A DNA stretch of 64,000 nucleotides from Sediminicola sp040566555 (GCF_040566555.1 NZ_JBEWYP010000002.1:372001-436000); one strand, 5' to 3'; positions 35,003 to 43,150 are shown, counted from the stretch's first letter. Translations and numbers: made by a program. The notes: generated from the sequence alone by a model not told the origin.

Positions 35003-35947
35003 TTATTCTTGGAACAACCAGGCGTCGCTTGATTCCGTGCGTTTTATTTCCCTTAGGTACTGCAGTGCTTCGTCCACATTGGTGAAAGTTCCATAGGCTA
35101 CAAGATGTAGGCCGTGTTTGTTAACACCTAGATTGGTGGCTTCAAATCCTTTTTCTGATAATTGGGACACCTTTTTATCAGCATTTTCTTTAGCCCTAAA
35201 GCCGCCTGCAACAATATGGTAGTGAACCTGGTCCTTTTTAGTGATCTCCAGATTTAAAGCGGGCAGTTCCAAAGGAGCCGAATTGAAAAATGTGGCTTCC
35301 TGTATATTTCTTGCTACTTGCTCTTGGGCTTCTTCCTGCACTAATTGTTGGTCATTTACGGTATTGTTGTAAAAACGCAATCCAGTGAGACCTGTGGCGA
35401 AGGCCAAGAGGATTACAGCTGCATATTTTAAATAAGGCCTAAAACTTCTTGATTGCTGCCTAACTTCAGGTGTAATTATAAAAGGAATTTTATCTTCCAA
35501 TTCCACCACTTCTTCCTTTAAGGTTTCTCTTACCACCGGGGCAGTAACAAAAGAGGAAAGGCCAAATGAGGTAGTCAAATAATTCACTTGGTTGGAGGGT
35601 TGAAATTGTATTTTATGGTCTTTATTTTCCCATAACTCCCCAACATTGGGCAAAGTTAAACGCTTGCCATCTTTTAAGGTCTGTTTCCAAGCACTGGATT
35701 CTTTTTCAATGCGTTGCAACATTTCCTCATAGGAAATTTTCTCAGATTCAGCCATGTAGGATACCAATAATCCATCGTTGGAAGAAAGTTGTCCATTAAA
35801 AGAAATCACTTTTGAAGGTGGGGAAAAGGAATGGGAATTACTGTGGATTACGGCAGATTTCATCTGCGTTAAAAAGCCTCCAAATCCGGGCATAATTACG
35901 CAATTGTAGCGATATAGTAGCTCTGCTATGTATTGTTCAGTTCCCAT
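35003..35947 (-). CDS. HU-like CCDC81 domain and SPOR domain membrane protein
   Basis: A 314-residue protein from the ATG at 35947 (a GTG at 35992 is the alternative). Residues 1-115 hold two small HU-like DNA-binding-type domains of the CCDC81-like prokaryotic family (GFGGFL, NVGELWENKDHKIQFQP). A membrane helix is at about 145-165, and the C-terminus (about 235-314) is a SPOR domain (YHIVAGGFRAKENADKKVSQL), which binds denuded glycan at the septum. It likely links a cytoplasmic or nucleoid element to the division site. Function is not established. Confidence 0.8.
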   Translation of the reverse strand: MGTEQYIAELLYRYNCVIMPGFGGFLTQMKSAVIHSNSHSFSPPSKVISFNGQLSSNDGLLVSYMAESEKISYEEMLQRIEKESSAWKQTLKDGKRLTLPNVGELWENKDHKIQFQPSNQVNYLTTSFGLSSFVTAPVVRETLKEEVVELEDKIPFIITPEVRQQSRSFRPYLKYAAVILLAFATGLTGLRFYNNTVNDQQLVQEEAQEQVARNIQEATFFNSAPLELPALNLEITKKDQVHYHIVAGGFRAKENADKKVSQLSEKGFEATNLGVNKHGLHLVAYGTFTNVDEALQYLREIKRTESSDAWLFQE

Positions 35948-36051
35948 GACGGCAAATATTGTTATAAATTTAACCTTTTCAAAACCTATCACCTAACTTT
36001 TTATTAACATTTTATTTTCTGTATTTTTAGATAAAATAGAACCGACCACAA

Positions 36052-37155
36052 ATGACTAGTGATGAATTGATTGCAGTTTTAAGGCTTCAGAGTATTCCGA
36101 ATATTGGCGATGTCACTGCTAAAAAAATAATTTCACATTGTGGAAGTGCGGCCGAGGTATTCAGTCAAAAGGCTCACCATTTGTTAAAAATTGATGGTAT
36201 TGGTACCCACACCCTTCGGAATTTACAGGACAAAATACATCTGGAAGCGGCTATTGCCGAACTGGAGTTCATCCAAAGTCAAAACATTGACTATACCTAT
36301 TTTAAGGATGAAGATTATCCTAATTACCTTAAGCATTGCATAGATGGCCCCATCCTGCTCTTCAAGAAAGGCACAATACAACTTCAGGAAAGAAAGATAA
36401 TCAGTGTTGTGGGAACAAGGAACATTACCAGTTATGGAACTGCATTTTGTGAGCGTTTTATAGAGGAAATAGCGCCATTAAATCCAATTATCGTAAGTGG
36501 ATTTGCATACGGGGTAGATATTTGTGTCCATAGGGCTGCAATAAAGCATGGGCTGCAGACCATAGGATGTCTCGCACATGGTCTCAATCAAATTTATCCT
36601 AAATCCCATGGGAGATTCACTTCTGAAATAGAGCAAAATGGAGGGTTTTTCACCGAGTTTTGGAGTAATAGCAGTCCTGAAAGGGAAAACTTTTTGAGGC
36701 GTAATAGGATTATAGCCGGATTGAGTGAGGCCACTCTTGTGGTTGAATCAGCTGAGAAAGGGGGTAGCCTTGTCACTGCGGATATTGCACATAGTTATAA
36801 TCGGGATGTCTTTGCAGTTCCGGGGAGGGTGCAGGATAAGTACAGTATGGGCTGTAACAATCTCATCAAACAACAAAAGGCACATATGCTCTCTTCTGCT
36901 GCGGATCTGATCTACCTACTTGGATGGGAAGTAAAGGATGTGTCATCTAAATCGGTGCAAAAGCAATTGTTTGTTCAGATGGATGAGCTTGAGTATAGTA
37001 TTCATTCTTATTTACAGAAAGAAGGGAAACAAGTCCTGGATGACATTGCTCTGGAATGCCAAATTCCAATTTTTAGGGTTTCGGCCACACTTTTCAACAT
37101 GGAAATGAAAGGGGTGGTAAGGCCATTGCCCGGAAAATTGTTCGAAGCTATTTAG
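36052..37155 (+). CDS. dprA: DNA-processing protein DprA
   Basis: A 367-residue DprA/Smf protein. The N-terminal helix-hairpin-helix (IPNIGDVTAKKI), the Rossmann core (VVGTRNITSYG, SGFAYGVDICVHRAAI, RNRIIAGLS) and a C-terminal winged helix (VSATLFNMEMKGVVRPLPG) are intact. It loads RecA on incoming single-stranded DNA in natural transformation and protects it. recA lies about 5 kb away on the opposite strand. Confidence 0.95.
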   Translation: MTSDELIAVLRLQSIPNIGDVTAKKIISHCGSAAEVFSQKAHHLLKIDGIGTHTLRNLQDKIHLEAAIAELEFIQSQNIDYTYFKDEDYPNYLKHCIDGPILLFKKGTIQLQERKIISVVGTRNITSYGTAFCERFIEEIAPLNPIIVSGFAYGVDICVHRAAIKHGLQTIGCLAHGLNQIYPKSHGRFTSEIEQNGGFFTEFWSNSSPERENFLRRNRIIAGLSEATLVVESAEKGGSLVTADIAHSYNRDVFAVPGRVQDKYSMGCNNLIKQQKAHMLSSAADLIYLLGWEVKDVSSKSVQKQLFVQMDELEYSIHSYLQKEGKQVLDDIALECQIPIFRVSATLFNMEMKGVVRPLPGKLFEAI

Positions 37156-37242
37156 GTATTGGATACACCCGCCTTTTTTATGTAAAAGACCAGTCCTGTG
37201 AGCTATAAATGGGCGCAGGGAACATTTTGAGCTTTAAGTGTC

Positions 37243-37260
37243 ACAGACTGTCTGGTCTGT
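37243..37260. promoter_or_regulatory. Box D: operator-like palindrome between dprA and trpS
   Basis: ACAGACTGTCTGGTCTGT has exact 6-bp arms around 6 nt. It fits the same ACMGAC-N6-GTYKGT pattern as boxes A-C and E. It lies between two convergent genes, where no conventional promoter is expected. Confidence 0.45.
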
Positions 37261-37269
37261 AACAGCGGT

Positions 37270-37356
37270 ATGGATAAACTTGGTTTGGCAAAAAATTACA
37301 CTTGGTCGATAAATTCCAATCACATACCTCCAAAAAAAACTATTCAAAGCAAATAA
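37270..37356 (+). CDS. Possible 28-codon small ORF between dprA and trpS
   Basis: ATG at 37270 opens MDKLGLAKNYTWSINSNH and continues to a TAA at 37354-37356, 28 residues in all. The stop is followed at once by the 37357-37398 hairpin, and box D ends 9 bp before the start. The peptide is polar and matches nothing I know. Short frames arise by chance, so this is weak. Confidence 0.25.
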   Translation: MDKLGLAKNYTWSINSNHIPPKKTIQSK

Positions 37357-37398
37357 GATGCCCCACAAACAGACCAGCTGGTCGGTTTATGGGGCATC
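37357..37398. terminator. 42-bp inverted repeat between dprA and trpS
   Basis: GATGCCCCA (37357-37365) pairs with TGGGGCATC (37390-37398); inside, AAAC/GTTT and GACC/GGTC extend the stem to a loop of AGCT. No long T-run on either side. It may be a bidirectional terminator for trpS and dprA; box E forms its inner half. Confidence 0.6.
37369..37386. promoter_or_regulatory. Box E: operator-like palindrome inside the terminator hairpin
   Basis: ACAGACCAGCTGGTCGGT contains a perfect GACC-AGCT-GGTC, the NemR-type arrangement, and fits the box consensus. It begins exactly 126 bp after box D. Because it is also the inner stem of a terminator-like hairpin, its regulatory role is uncertain. Confidence 0.4.
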
Positions 37399-37428
37399 TC
37401 AACTTTTATGGTTTTATAGGTCTTATTG

Positions 37429-38397
37429 CTAGTAACCTACTTTATTTCTCACTTTTGCCAAGACACCGTCCGCTACTTTTTTTGCTTTTTCAGCCCCTAA
37501 AGACAAAGCTTCGTCCACTTCTTCCAAGTGGTTCATATAGTAATCGAACTTTTCACGGGCCTCGCCAAATTTGTCAACTATAACCTCGTACAAGGCCTGT
37601 TTGGCATGTCCGTACCCATAGTTGCCGTTAATGTAATTGGATCTCATTTCTGCCACTTGTTCGGCAGAAGCCAGTATTTTGTAAAGGGCAAATACGTTAT
37701 CCGTATCTGGATCTTTCGGGTCTTCCATAGGTGTACTATCGGTTTGGATCCCCATAATTTGCTTGCGCAATTTTTTATCCGTTTGAAATAAATCAATAAG
37801 ATTACCCTTGCTCTTGCTCATTTTGGCCCCGTCTGTTCCGGGAACATACATTGTTTCTTCCTGTACCTTGGCTTCGGGGATTACAAAAGTTTCCCCTAAT
37901 TGGGCATGAAAACGTGAGGCAACATCCCGGGTCATCTCTATATGTTGTAATTGATCCTTGCCCACAGGGACGATGTTGGCATCATACAGTAAAATATCCG
38001 CAGCCATTAGCATGGGATAGGTAAAAAGACCAGCATTTATATCCTCTAATCGGTCAGCCTTATCCTTAAAAGAATGTGCAAGGGTCAGACGTTGGTAAGG
38101 AAAAAAACAGCTTAAGTACCAACTCAATTCGGTCACCTGTGGAATGTCACTTTGTCTATAAAATACAGTTTTGTCAATATCCAGACCAAAGGCCAACCAG
38201 GTAGCTGCAGTGGCGTAAGTGTTGTGTCTCAGCGTTTTTCCATCTTTTATCTGCGTCAGCGAATGCATATCCGCAATAAATAAAAATGAATCGTTTTTTG
38301 GGTCCTGTGCCATTTTTATAGCTGGCATTATAGCTCCTAAAATATTTCCTAAGTGCGGGGTTCCCGTACTTTGTATACCCGTTAAAATTCTTGACAT
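37429..38397 (-). CDS. trpS: Tryptophan-tRNA ligase
   Basis: A 322-residue class I synthetase from the ATG at 38397 (a longer frame to 38451 has an atypical N-terminus). The HIGH-equivalent TPHLGN is at about 13-18 and the KMSKSKGN signature near residue 195. Charges tRNA-Trp with tryptophan and ATP. A promoter with -33/-7 elements precedes it. Confidence 0.96.
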   Translation of the reverse strand: MSRILTGIQSTGTPHLGNILGAIMPAIKMAQDPKNDSFLFIADMHSLTQIKDGKTLRHNTYATAATWLAFGLDIDKTVFYRQSDIPQVTELSWYLSCFFPYQRLTLAHSFKDKADRLEDINAGLFTYPMLMAADILLYDANIVPVGKDQLQHIEMTRDVASRFHAQLGETFVIPEAKVQEETMYVPGTDGAKMSKSKGNLIDLFQTDKKLRKQIMGIQTDSTPMEDPKDPDTDNVFALYKILASAEQVAEMRSNYINGNYGYGHAKQALYEVIVDKFGEAREKFDYYMNHLEEVDEALSLGAEKAKKVADGVLAKVRNKVGY

Positions 38398-38418
38398 TTG
38401 TTTTATTTCAAAGAACCG

Positions 38419-38452
38419 CAAAGGTAAAATAAATACTAAAACACAATTCAAA
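38419..38452 (-). promoter_or_regulatory. Promoter for trpS
   Basis: On the minus strand TTTG (38452-38449), 22-bp spacer, TACCTTTG (38426-38419). The start codon lies 21 bp further on. Spacing is slightly longer than usual. Confidence 0.55.
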
Positions 38453-38469
38453 TTGTTACTTTTGATTTC

Positions 38470-39228
38470 ATGCTTTCAATTCTGAGAAAATTTGGCCACA
38501 TTCTATACCGTATTTGGTTCTATATTTTGGTGGCCTTGCCTATCCTTATCTTTTTTCCTTTTTTGATATTTTTTTCCCTTTCGGAAAAATGGTATCCACA
38601 ATTTTTTTGGATGGCCCGCAATATTTGGGCGAATACCATTTTATACGGCATGGGATGTGTCCCCAGAATATGTTATGATGAAAAATTGGAGCGAGGAAAG
38701 AGCTTAATGTTGGTGGCCAACCATACCAGTATGCTAGATATTATGATGATGCTCAGGGTAAGTAGCACTCCTTTTGTATTTGTTGGTAAAAAAGAATTGG
38801 TAAATATTCCTTTATTCGGATTCTTTTATAAAAGGGTATGTATAATGGTGGACAGGGAAGATGCGCGTAGCAGGACAGGTGTTTACAGAAGGGCTCAAAA
38901 AAGATTGAACCAAGGACTCAGTATTTGTATATTTCCAGAAGGTGGAGTACCTGAGGAACATGTCTTATTGGATTCTTTTAAGGACGGGGCCTTTAAAATG
39001 GCCATAGCCCATAATATTCCAGTAGTTCCTATTACCTTTTATGACAATAAAGACCGTTTCTCATTTACTTTTTATAGCGGGGGACCTGGCAGGACCAGAG
39101 GGAAAGTGCACCGGTTTATTGAAACCAAGCATTTAGCGGAGACTGATAAAAAAAGTTTACGTGATGAGGTAAGGGCTGTTATCTTGTCCGACCTCGAAAA
39201 GGATTTGGAACAAAAGCACTACAAGTAA
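38470..39228 (+). CDS. plsC: 1-acyl-sn-glycerol-3-phosphate acyltransferase
   Basis: A 252-residue membrane-associated enzyme. A hydrophobic N-terminal helix precedes NHTSMLD (84-90), the HX4D catalytic motif, and FPEGG follows at about 156-160. It acylates lysophosphatidic acid to phosphatidic acid in phospholipid synthesis. Divergent from trpS; TACTTTTG at 38457-38464 is a candidate -7 element just before the start. Confidence 0.93.
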   Translation: MLSILRKFGHILYRIWFYILVALPILIFFPFLIFFSLSEKWYPQFFWMARNIWANTILYGMGCVPRICYDEKLERGKSLMLVANHTSMLDIMMMLRVSSTPFVFVGKKELVNIPLFGFFYKRVCIMVDREDARSRTGVYRRAQKRLNQGLSICIFPEGGVPEEHVLLDSFKDGAFKMAIAHNIPVVPITFYDNKDRFSFTFYSGGPGRTRGKVHRFIETKHLAETDKKSLRDEVRAVILSDLEKDLEQKHYK

Positions 39229-39229
39229 A

Positions 39230-39257
39230 AACGCCAAGAACAATTGTCCTTGGCGTT
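39230..39257. terminator. Hairpin between plsC and the beta-barrel gene
   Basis: ACGCCAAG / CTTGGCGT forms an 8-bp stem with extra AC/GT pairing, without a marked T-run. It lies between two convergent genes. Confidence 0.5.
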
Positions 39258-39298
39258 AGTCGTTCATATTGCTAAATGAGTAAAACGAACCAATTTCA

Positions 39299-40786
39299 TT
39301 AGAATTTAAAGTTGAAGCCACTATATATTCCTACAGAGAATGGTTTGAAATCTCCGGCCGAGTTGGAAAAAGTGTTCAGCTGATATTTGAATACCGGTTC
39401 AATATTCAATTTTATTTTGGGCGTAAACTTATAATTTAGGCCAAATCCAATATTGGAACTAAAATTGACGTCATTGATATTGTTCGCTTCTCCAATCTCT
39501 GTATTTAGGCCATCTGCTTCTAGAAGCACGGCATTATTGGTTAAAAACAAAGAGCTAAATCCACCAACAAGACTGATTCCAAAATCCTTGTCCAATAGGG
39601 CATAATTCAGTTCCAAAGGAATCTCTAAATACCCAAACTGTTGTATCATGCTTCCGTTTTTTGATGGGGTTTTTCCCGAAACTTCACCCTGAATATTTGC
39701 AGAAGGCTTCACATTGTTAGTGCTTACTACAATTAAATTGTTGGCGTTGTCCGCGTAATCTATGTTGGCCAAGCTGCTTTTGCTAGTGGTGGCAAAGGAG
39801 GAGGTGAACTTAACATCGTTGGTGTTGTAGCCATAGTCGACCTTATGCACCCCTGAGCGCACACTTAATTTTTTGCTCACCTTATAGGATACAAAGACCC
39901 CGTAACTCAAATTGACATTCCCTGATTTTGAGTTGGATGAGAATTCAGGATGAATAGGGGAGCCTGATCCAAAACCATTAAAATATACTGGCGCTACACT
40001 CGGTTCCAAAGACCATTTATTTGTGTCGGTATCGGCAATAATATTCTCGTTTTCTTGTGTATTTATTTCGTCATAGATCGATTTTTTAGCAACTGGAGTT
40101 TTGGGTTCTTGATTTGCTATTTTGGTGGCTTCCGAACTTAAAGAATTAGGATCTAAAGTATTTTTTTTTGTGTCCATTTTCAGAACATCGTCAGGAGAAA
40201 TATTTTCCTTTCGAGTGTCACTGATTCCTACAATCGAATTGTTTTTTTCCTTCTGCCCAAGCGCATTGGAAGGTTCCTTTGTATATGTGGAAGCAATAGC
40301 TTCTTCTTTATTATTTTCTTTGGCAGGGTTGGTGAAATTGGTAGGTACACTCCTAATCGATTTTGAAGTGGCTTTCGGGTTAGAGGATGAAACTGCCCAA
40401 GAACTTTCTTGTTGTTGGGTTCCCAGATTGCCTGTCTTCGTACTATTCTGATTTTTTTCAGGTGCTTCACTAGTGGTTAAGGCATTCTCGTTGGATTCCA
40501 CATCCCTTTTATTTTCATCAACAATACCTGGTGTTCCTAAATTCTTCTGCTCTGTATCCGTTATAATGGAATTGCTGTTTAAATCTGTTGCACCGGGTTG
40601 AGCTACATAAAAGAGAATTGCCAATAAAGCGGCAACTCCTCCCAGGGTCCACCAAAGTGGCAGTACGCGTCTCGATTTTTTGTTTTTGTCCAAAGAAGCC
40701 TCAATGGACTTCCAAACATTCTCGTTTGGCAGTTCATGTAAATCGTTGAGTTTCTCTTGAAACAAGTTGTCCAAATTCTTTTTCAT
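39299..40786 (-). CDS. Membrane-anchored protein with C-terminal outer membrane beta-barrel domain, partner of ECF sigma
   Basis: A 495-residue protein. Residues 1-40 are a charged cytoplasmic-type segment (LFQEKLNDLHELPNENVWKS) like the N-terminus of Bacteroidota anti-sigma-type proteins. A membrane helix lies at about 44-62, a long low-complexity Ser/Asn/Glu linker spans about 70-250, and the C-terminal 240 residues look like an OMP_b-brl beta-barrel ending KPFSVGIYSGFNFKF. The gene follows the sigma factor by 18 bp on the same strand, so an anti-sigma or signal-sensing role is likely but inferred. A single protein with both an inner-membrane helix and a barrel is topologically odd. Confidence 0.75.
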   Translation of the reverse strand: MKKNLDNLFQEKLNDLHELPNENVWKSIEASLDKNKKSRRVLPLWWTLGGVAALLAILFYVAQPGATDLNSNSIITDTEQKNLGTPGIVDENKRDVESNENALTTSEAPEKNQNSTKTGNLGTQQQESSWAVSSSNPKATSKSIRSVPTNFTNPAKENNKEEAIASTYTKEPSNALGQKEKNNSIVGISDTRKENISPDDVLKMDTKKNTLDPNSLSSEATKIANQEPKTPVAKKSIYDEINTQENENIIADTDTNKWSLEPSVAPVYFNGFGSGSPIHPEFSSNSKSGNVNLSYGVFVSYKVSKKLSVRSGVHKVDYGYNTNDVKFTSSFATTSKSSLANIDYADNANNLIVVSTNNVKPSANIQGEVSGKTPSKNGSMIQQFGYLEIPLELNYALLDKDFGISLVGGFSSLFLTNNAVLLEADGLNTEIGEANNINDVNFSSNIGFGLNYKFTPKIKLNIEPVFKYQLNTFSNSAGDFKPFSVGIYSGFNFKF

Positions 40787-40804
40787 CAGTATGTATGCTG
40801 TTGC

Positions 40805-41338
40805 TTATAAAGCGATATTTATTAATTCTTTTTCAATTTTTTCTTTCAAGATCATACGTGCCCTTGCCAAATTGGATTTGGAGGTACCTACTGAGGTACC
40901 TAGTAATTCTGCAATTTCCTTATGGCTGTAACCGTCCAAAACATAAAGGTTAAAGGTCAACCGGTATTTGTTGGGCAAATCCTGTATGTATTTGAGTAGA
41001 ATAGGTAGTCCCACTTCCACATACCCGGTCTCAACCGTCACTTCCTCCTCAACATTATCCGTTATTACAGACAGATATTCTTCCTTCCTATATTTTTGAA
41101 GCACTGTGTTAACCGTAATCCTTTTTAACCAGCCTTCAAATGAACCTTTAAATTTGTATTGGTCAATTTTCTGGAAAATGGTAATAAAACTGTCGTGCAA
41201 GTTGTCTTCGGCTTCGGTTTTATTTCGTGAATACTTTAAACAAACCCCAAATAATTTTCCAGCATACTGTTTGTACAGTTGCTCCTGCGCTATTCTATTG
41301 CCTTTTTTGCAATTATGTACGAGCTCTTTTAAACTCAA
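40805..41338 (-). CDS. ECF-type RNA polymerase sigma factor
   Basis: A 177-residue sigma-70 family member with only regions 2 and 4. Region 2 shows EAEDNLHDSFITIFQKIDQYKFKG; region 4 shows YSHKEIAELLGTSVGTSKSNLARAR, a helix-turn-helix for the -35 element. It probably responds to an envelope signal through the downstream membrane/barrel protein. Its target regulon is unknown. It starts 37 bp downstream of the end of a small lipoprotein gene on the same strand. Confidence 0.92.
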   Translation of the reverse strand: MSLKELVHNCKKGNRIAQEQLYKQYAGKLFGVCLKYSRNKTEAEDNLHDSFITIFQKIDQYKFKGSFEGWLKRITVNTVLQKYRKEEYLSVITDNVEEEVTVETGYVEVGLPILLKYIQDLPNKYRLTFNLYVLDGYSHKEIAELLGTSVGTSKSNLARARMILKEKIEKELINIAL

Positions 41339-41375
41339 AGTGCGGGTTGGATTGTTTGTGTTTTACATTCCGTTT

Positions 41376-41798
41376 TTATTCTGTGGTAACTGGAACTTCT
41401 ATTTCCAAATATTCCGATTCACCATTTTCATTCTCACCAGTCCAAAACCTAAAGACGTAAGTGTCAGTGTAAAGTACCAAAAAATTAAATGATACGTTAA
41501 TTTCTTCCGAAATTTCTGCACAGTTGCCATCACCAGAAAATGTAGATCCAACTACTACAACGTCCCTGACGGTGGTGTCCAGTTTAGCCACATCGAAGCC
41601 CTCAAAATAGGTGCAATCGTTAGGACGCTTATACGTTACGTTAATTTGATAGGTCTTATTGACCTCAAAAGACTCCGGCAGTGCTACACTCTCAATAGGG
41701 AGGGAAACATAATAAAAGTCAGAATTATCGTCAACATCACAAGAACTGAAAGTGATGGTGGTTAAAACGATTAAAAAAAAGCACAAAGCCCGTTTCAT
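41376..41798 (-). CDS. Small hypothetical lipoprotein
   Basis: A 140-residue protein with a lipoprotein signal peptide ending TITFSSC (Cys20) and an acidic DVDDNSD stretch after it, an arrangement often seen in surface-exported Bacteroidota lipoproteins. The mature part is beta-rich with two further cysteines that could form a disulfide. It shares the strand with the sigma factor gene and may be its operon mate. Function unknown. Confidence 0.75.
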   Translation of the reverse strand: MKRALCFFLIVLTTITFSSCDVDDNSDFYYVSLPIESVALPESFEVNKTYQINVTYKRPNDCTYFEGFDVAKLDTTVRDVVVVGSTFSGDGNCAEISEEINVSFNFLVLYTDTYVFRFWTGENENGESEYLEIEVPVTTE

Positions 41799-41860
41799 AA
41801 TATACTATTGTTTTAACCGAAGATGGGGCGTTATTACAAAGGTTGCGTATAAAACGACAA

Positions 41861-41881
41861 AATCCCGATTAAATCGGGATT
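41861..41881 (-). terminator. Terminator after recA
   Basis: AATCCCGAT (41861-41869) TAA ATCGGGATT (41873-41881). The minus strand then has TTTTGTCG, a short T-run. It separates recA from the lipoprotein gene. Confidence 0.75.
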
Positions 41882-41886
41882 CTGTA

Positions 41887-42894
41887 TTATTTCTTAACTG
41901 CCTTGATGGCTTCCGTAATCTTGCCTTCCAGTTCTTCCAGTAATTCCGGATTGTCGTTCATGAGGTTTTTAACAGCATCCCTTCCCTGTCCAAGTTTGGT
42001 GTCCCCATAACTGAACCAAGAGCCGCTTTTCTTTATTATTTCATATTCTACACCCAGATCTACTATTTCTCCAACCTTGGAAATTCCTTCGCCATACATG
42101 ATGTCGAATTCAGTGGTTCTAAAAGGAGGTGCAACTTTATTCTTAACTACTTTCACCCTGGTCTTGTTCCCTTGAACATCACCATCTGTATCTTTTATTT
42201 GGGTAGATCTTCTAATGTCTAAACGAACAGAAGCATAAAATTTTAGGGCATTTCCACCTGTGGTTGTTTCGGGATTCCCGAACATTACCCCTATTTTTTC
42301 CCTTAACTGGTTAATAAAGATAACCGTACATTTTGTTTTGCTAATAGATCCCGTCAGTTTACGAAGAGCCTGTGACATCAACCTTGCGTGAAGACCCATT
42401 TTTGAGTCGCCCATTTCCCCTTCTATTTCACTTTTTGGAGTAAGTGCCGCAACAGAATCTATTACGACAATATCAATAGCTCCCGAACGGATCAGATTGT
42501 CCGCAATTTCCAGGGCCTGCTCCCCATGATCGGGTTGGGATATAATAAGGTTGTCTATGTCTACCCCTAATTTTTGTGCATAAAAACGGTCAAAAGCATG
42601 CTCTGCATCAATAAAAGCCGCAATACCACCCAACTTTTGAGCTTCTGCCATGGCGTGAAGGGTCAACGTAGTCTTACCTGATGATTCCGGACCATATATT
42701 TCAATGACCCTACCTCTTGGGTAACCGCCTACTCCCAAAGCAATATCCAAACCCAAAGATCCGGAAGGAATGACTTCCACATCTTGTACAACACTGTCTC
42801 CCATCTTCATAACAGCCCCTTTTCCATATGTCTTGTCCAGCTTGTCCAGTGTAAGTTTTAGTGCTTTTAATTTCGCGTCTTTTTCAGTGCTCAT
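41887..42894 (-). CDS. recA: Recombinase RecA
   Basis: A 335-residue RecA. The P-loop GPESSGKTT is at 68-76, and the strand-exchange loop region (INQLREKIGVMFGNPETTTGG) is conserved. It forms filaments on single-stranded DNA for recombination and repair. No LexA box could be recognised upstream. A TAATTTAG at 42922-42915 with TTG 20 bp before it (minus strand) is a candidate promoter. Confidence 0.98.
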   Translation of the reverse strand: MSTEKDAKLKALKLTLDKLDKTYGKGAVMKMGDSVVQDVEVIPSGSLGLDIALGVGGYPRGRVIEIYGPESSGKTTLTLHAMAEAQKLGGIAAFIDAEHAFDRFYAQKLGVDIDNLIISQPDHGEQALEIADNLIRSGAIDIVVIDSVAALTPKSEIEGEMGDSKMGLHARLMSQALRKLTGSISKTKCTVIFINQLREKIGVMFGNPETTTGGNALKFYASVRLDIRRSTQIKDTDGDVQGNKTRVKVVKNKVAPPFRTTEFDIMYGEGISKVGEIVDLGVEYEIIKKSGSWFSYGDTKLGQGRDAVKNLMNDNPELLEELEGKITEAIKAVKK

Positions 42895-43085
42895 GTGTCT
42901 TTTTATTAGGTGCGCTAAATTACCATTTCTTTTTTCATATTACAATGGAGAAGCAACCTTTTTGGAAAAGCTGCATCCTTATAGGAACTAACTCAATTTA
43001 ATGGTCCCTATTTTATGTAGGGGCCATATAAGTCGACCTCTTGAAAAGTCTATTGAAAGAGAAAACACAGTCAGTGGTTGACTAT

Positions 43086-43118
43086 AAAAGGGCCCAGGAA
43101 GTATCCGGGGCCCTTTTT
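43086..43118 (+). terminator. Orphan terminator upstream of trhO
   Basis: AAAAGGGCCC (43086-43095) / GGGCCCTTTT (43108-43117) with a T5 run. It points along the plus strand but no plus-strand gene ends here. It could end an unannotated short RNA or block antisense read-through. Confidence 0.6.
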
Positions 43119-43119
43119 A

Positions 43120-43150
43120 TTTGTTCTAAAAATTAGAATGACTATTTTTG
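43120..43150 (+). promoter_or_regulatory. Promoter for trhO
   Basis: TTTG (43120-43123), 19-bp spacer, TATTTTTG (43143-43150): full match to the Bacteroidota consensus. The leader would begin near 43157 with a CCCGA/TCGGG mini-hairpin. Confidence 0.8.

Noticed and set aside
36041..36060. ACCGAC just before dprA as an operator box
   Set aside because: No inverted second arm at the right distance.
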